Program-made: the position numbers and the translations under genes
Assembly: GCA_017308345.1 (NCBI GenBank)
Contig: JAFKFE010000385.1
Span: 1-6,123 of the forward strand
Origin: Alphaproteobacteria bacterium
GTDB lineage: Bacteria > Pseudomonadota > Alphaproteobacteria > Rhizobiales > Rhizobiaceae
Direction: 5' to 3'
Length of the DNA: 6,123 nt
Notes under the pieces: model-generated
The model's database searches: none
What the model saw: only the letters and a program-made list of their open reading frames with translations
Told to the model about the DNA's origin: nothing
In this document: piece by piece, positions 5,109 to 6,123 of the stretch
How the letters are laid out: every line of letters starts with the position of its first letter
Numbering within the stretch: position 1 is the first letter of the stretch

Positions 5109-6123
5109 GATAGCCCAGTCCCGCCCGTTTGGCCAGCGCTACGCTTTCGTCGTCGTTGCCGTCATTTTCTTCTGCCTGCTGATCGCCGCCGGTCTTCGCT
5201 CGGCGCCCTCGGTGATGATGGTCCCGCTGGAGGAGAGCTTCGGCTGGCGCCGCGACGTGACTTCCTGGGCCGCCAGCGTCGGCATCCTGCTCTACGGTCT
5301 GACCGGGCCGTTCGCGGCGGCGCTGATGGAGCGTATCGGGCTGCGCCGCACGCTGCTCGGGTCGCTGCTGGTGATGTCGGGATCGACGGCGCTCAGCCTG
5401 TTCATGACCGAGTCCTGGCATCTTTTCCTCACCTGGGGTGTGTTTTCCGGCATCGGCTCGGGCGCGGTGGCGAGCGTGCTCGGCTCCACCATCGTCAACC
5501 GCTGGTTCAAGACCAATCGCGGGCTGATGATGGGGTTGATGTCGGCCTCCAGCGCCACCGGCATGCTGGTGTTCCTGCCGGTGATCGCCTCGCTGGCGCA
5601 AAGCGGCGGCTGGAAGCCGGTGGCGATTACCGTGGCGCTTGCCACTGCCGCGCTGATCCCGTTCGTCTTCCTGCTGGTGCCCGAGCGTCCCGCCTCGATC
5701 GGCCAGGTGCGCTACGGCGCCGATGCCGACGACGTTCCGCCGGTGTCGCCCGCGTCGCAGGGCAATTTCCTGGCGCATACGCTGAACACGCTGCGCCGCG
5801 CCGCCGGCACAAGGGTGTTCTGGTATCTGTTCGCCACCTTCTTCGTCTGCGGCTTCACCACCAACGGCCTCGTCGGCACGCATCTCATCGCCTTCTGCGG
5901 CGACATGGGTATCGGCGAGGTTCAGGCGGCCGGGCTGTTGTCGATGATGGGCATTTTCGACCTGATCGGCACGACGCTGTCCGGCTGGCTCACCGACCGT
6001 TTCGATCCGCGCAAGCTGCTCGGCGTCTATTACGCGGTGCGCGGCCTGTCGCTGATCTACCTGCCCTATTCCGGCTTCTCGGCGACCAGCCTGATCATCT
6101 TCGCCGTGCTCTACGGGCTCGAC
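5107..6123 (+). CDS. MFS transporter, partial (runs off the right edge)
   Basis: An open frame of 339 codons begins at the ATG in 5107-5109 and has no stop before the window ends. The product starts MIAQSRPFGQRYAFVVVAV and is strongly hydrophobic. It looks like a 12-helix MFS transporter of the monocarboxylate/oxalate-formate type: MMVPLEESFGWRRDVTSWAA (37-56), a motif A-like MERIGLRRTLLG (74-85), the helix 4 stretch GIGSGAVAS (115-123), NRWFKTNRGLMMG (131-143), a central loop with PERPASIGQVRYG (192-204), and the second-half motif A GWLTDRFDPRKLLG (293-306). Such proteins are usually about 400-430 residues, so some 70-90 codons are missing. The family assignment is by pattern and the substrate is unknown. 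There is no good Shine-Dalgarno: the operator arm occupies that position. It is divergent from, and probably repressed by, the TetR gene ending at 4420. Confidence 0.88.
   Translation, partial: MIAQSRPFGQRYAFVVVAVIFFCLLIAAGLRSAPSVMMVPLEESFGWRRDVTSWAASVGILLYGLTGPFAAALMERIGLRRTLLGSLLVMSGSTALSLFMTESWHLFLTWGVFSGIGSGAVASVLGSTIVNRWFKTNRGLMMGLMSASSATGMLVFLPVIASLAQSGGWKPVAITVALATAALIPFVFLLVPERPASIGQVRYGADADDVPPVSPASQGNFLAHTLNTLRRAAGTRVFWYLFATFFVCGFTTNGLVGTHLIAFCGDMGIGEVQAAGLLSMMGIFDLIGTTLSGWLTDRFDPRKLLGVYYAVRGLSLIYLPYSGFSATSLIIFAVLYGLD

Noticed and set aside
5077..5883. A 268-codon minus-strand frame at the right edge.
   Set aside because: It lies antisense to the MFS gene that begins at 5107, has a biased Arg/Gly/His/Gln composition, and would run across the operator and promoter of the divergent pair.

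Overview
The window looks like chromosomal DNA of a GC-rich alphaproteobacterium, most likely a Mesorhizobium-like member of the Rhizobiales. I base this on strong C/G preference at third codon positions, on the style of the proteins (a Tat-exported BMP-type binding protein and small TetR-MFS pairs), and on a compact double-hairpin repeat at the left edge that resembles the intergenic elements I know from Mesorhizobium genomes. The genus is inference. The sequence carries no RNA gene, insertion sequence, CRISPR array or phage gene that I can see.

Layout from left to right: (1) a palindromic intergenic repeat at 26-74; (2) a minus-strand gene for a Tat-exported BMP/PnrA-family substrate-binding protein (96-1121), whose upstream region holds an 18-bp near-perfect palindrome and two mutually exclusive hairpins; (3) a minus-strand 14-helix DHA2-type MFS exporter (1339-3051), divergent from (4) a plus-strand TetR regulator (3127-3744), with a 75-bp shared promoter region; (5) a minus-strand small secreted protein of unknown function with four cysteines in its mature part (3784-4374), lying 45 bp downstream of (6) a second, minus-strand TetR regulator (4420-5028); and (7) a divergent plus-strand 12-helix-type MFS transporter that starts at 5107 and runs off the right edge.

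The logic is two independent regulator-transporter modules, each a TetR repressor divergent from the MFS pump it probably controls, with an orphan periplasmic protein between them. The second module has the clearest regulatory signal in the window. A perfect 19-bp inverted repeat (arms 5048-5066 and 5090-5108, each with an ACCGGT core) places one arm in the spacer of the transporter promoter and the other against its start codon. The BMP gene is a separate unit; any permease and ATPase partners would lie beyond the left edge.

I do not see convincing evidence of a wholly new system. The items worth follow-up are the dual TetR operator, the orphan palindrome in front of the BMP gene, the repeated motif at the first TetR start, and the four-cysteine secreted protein.
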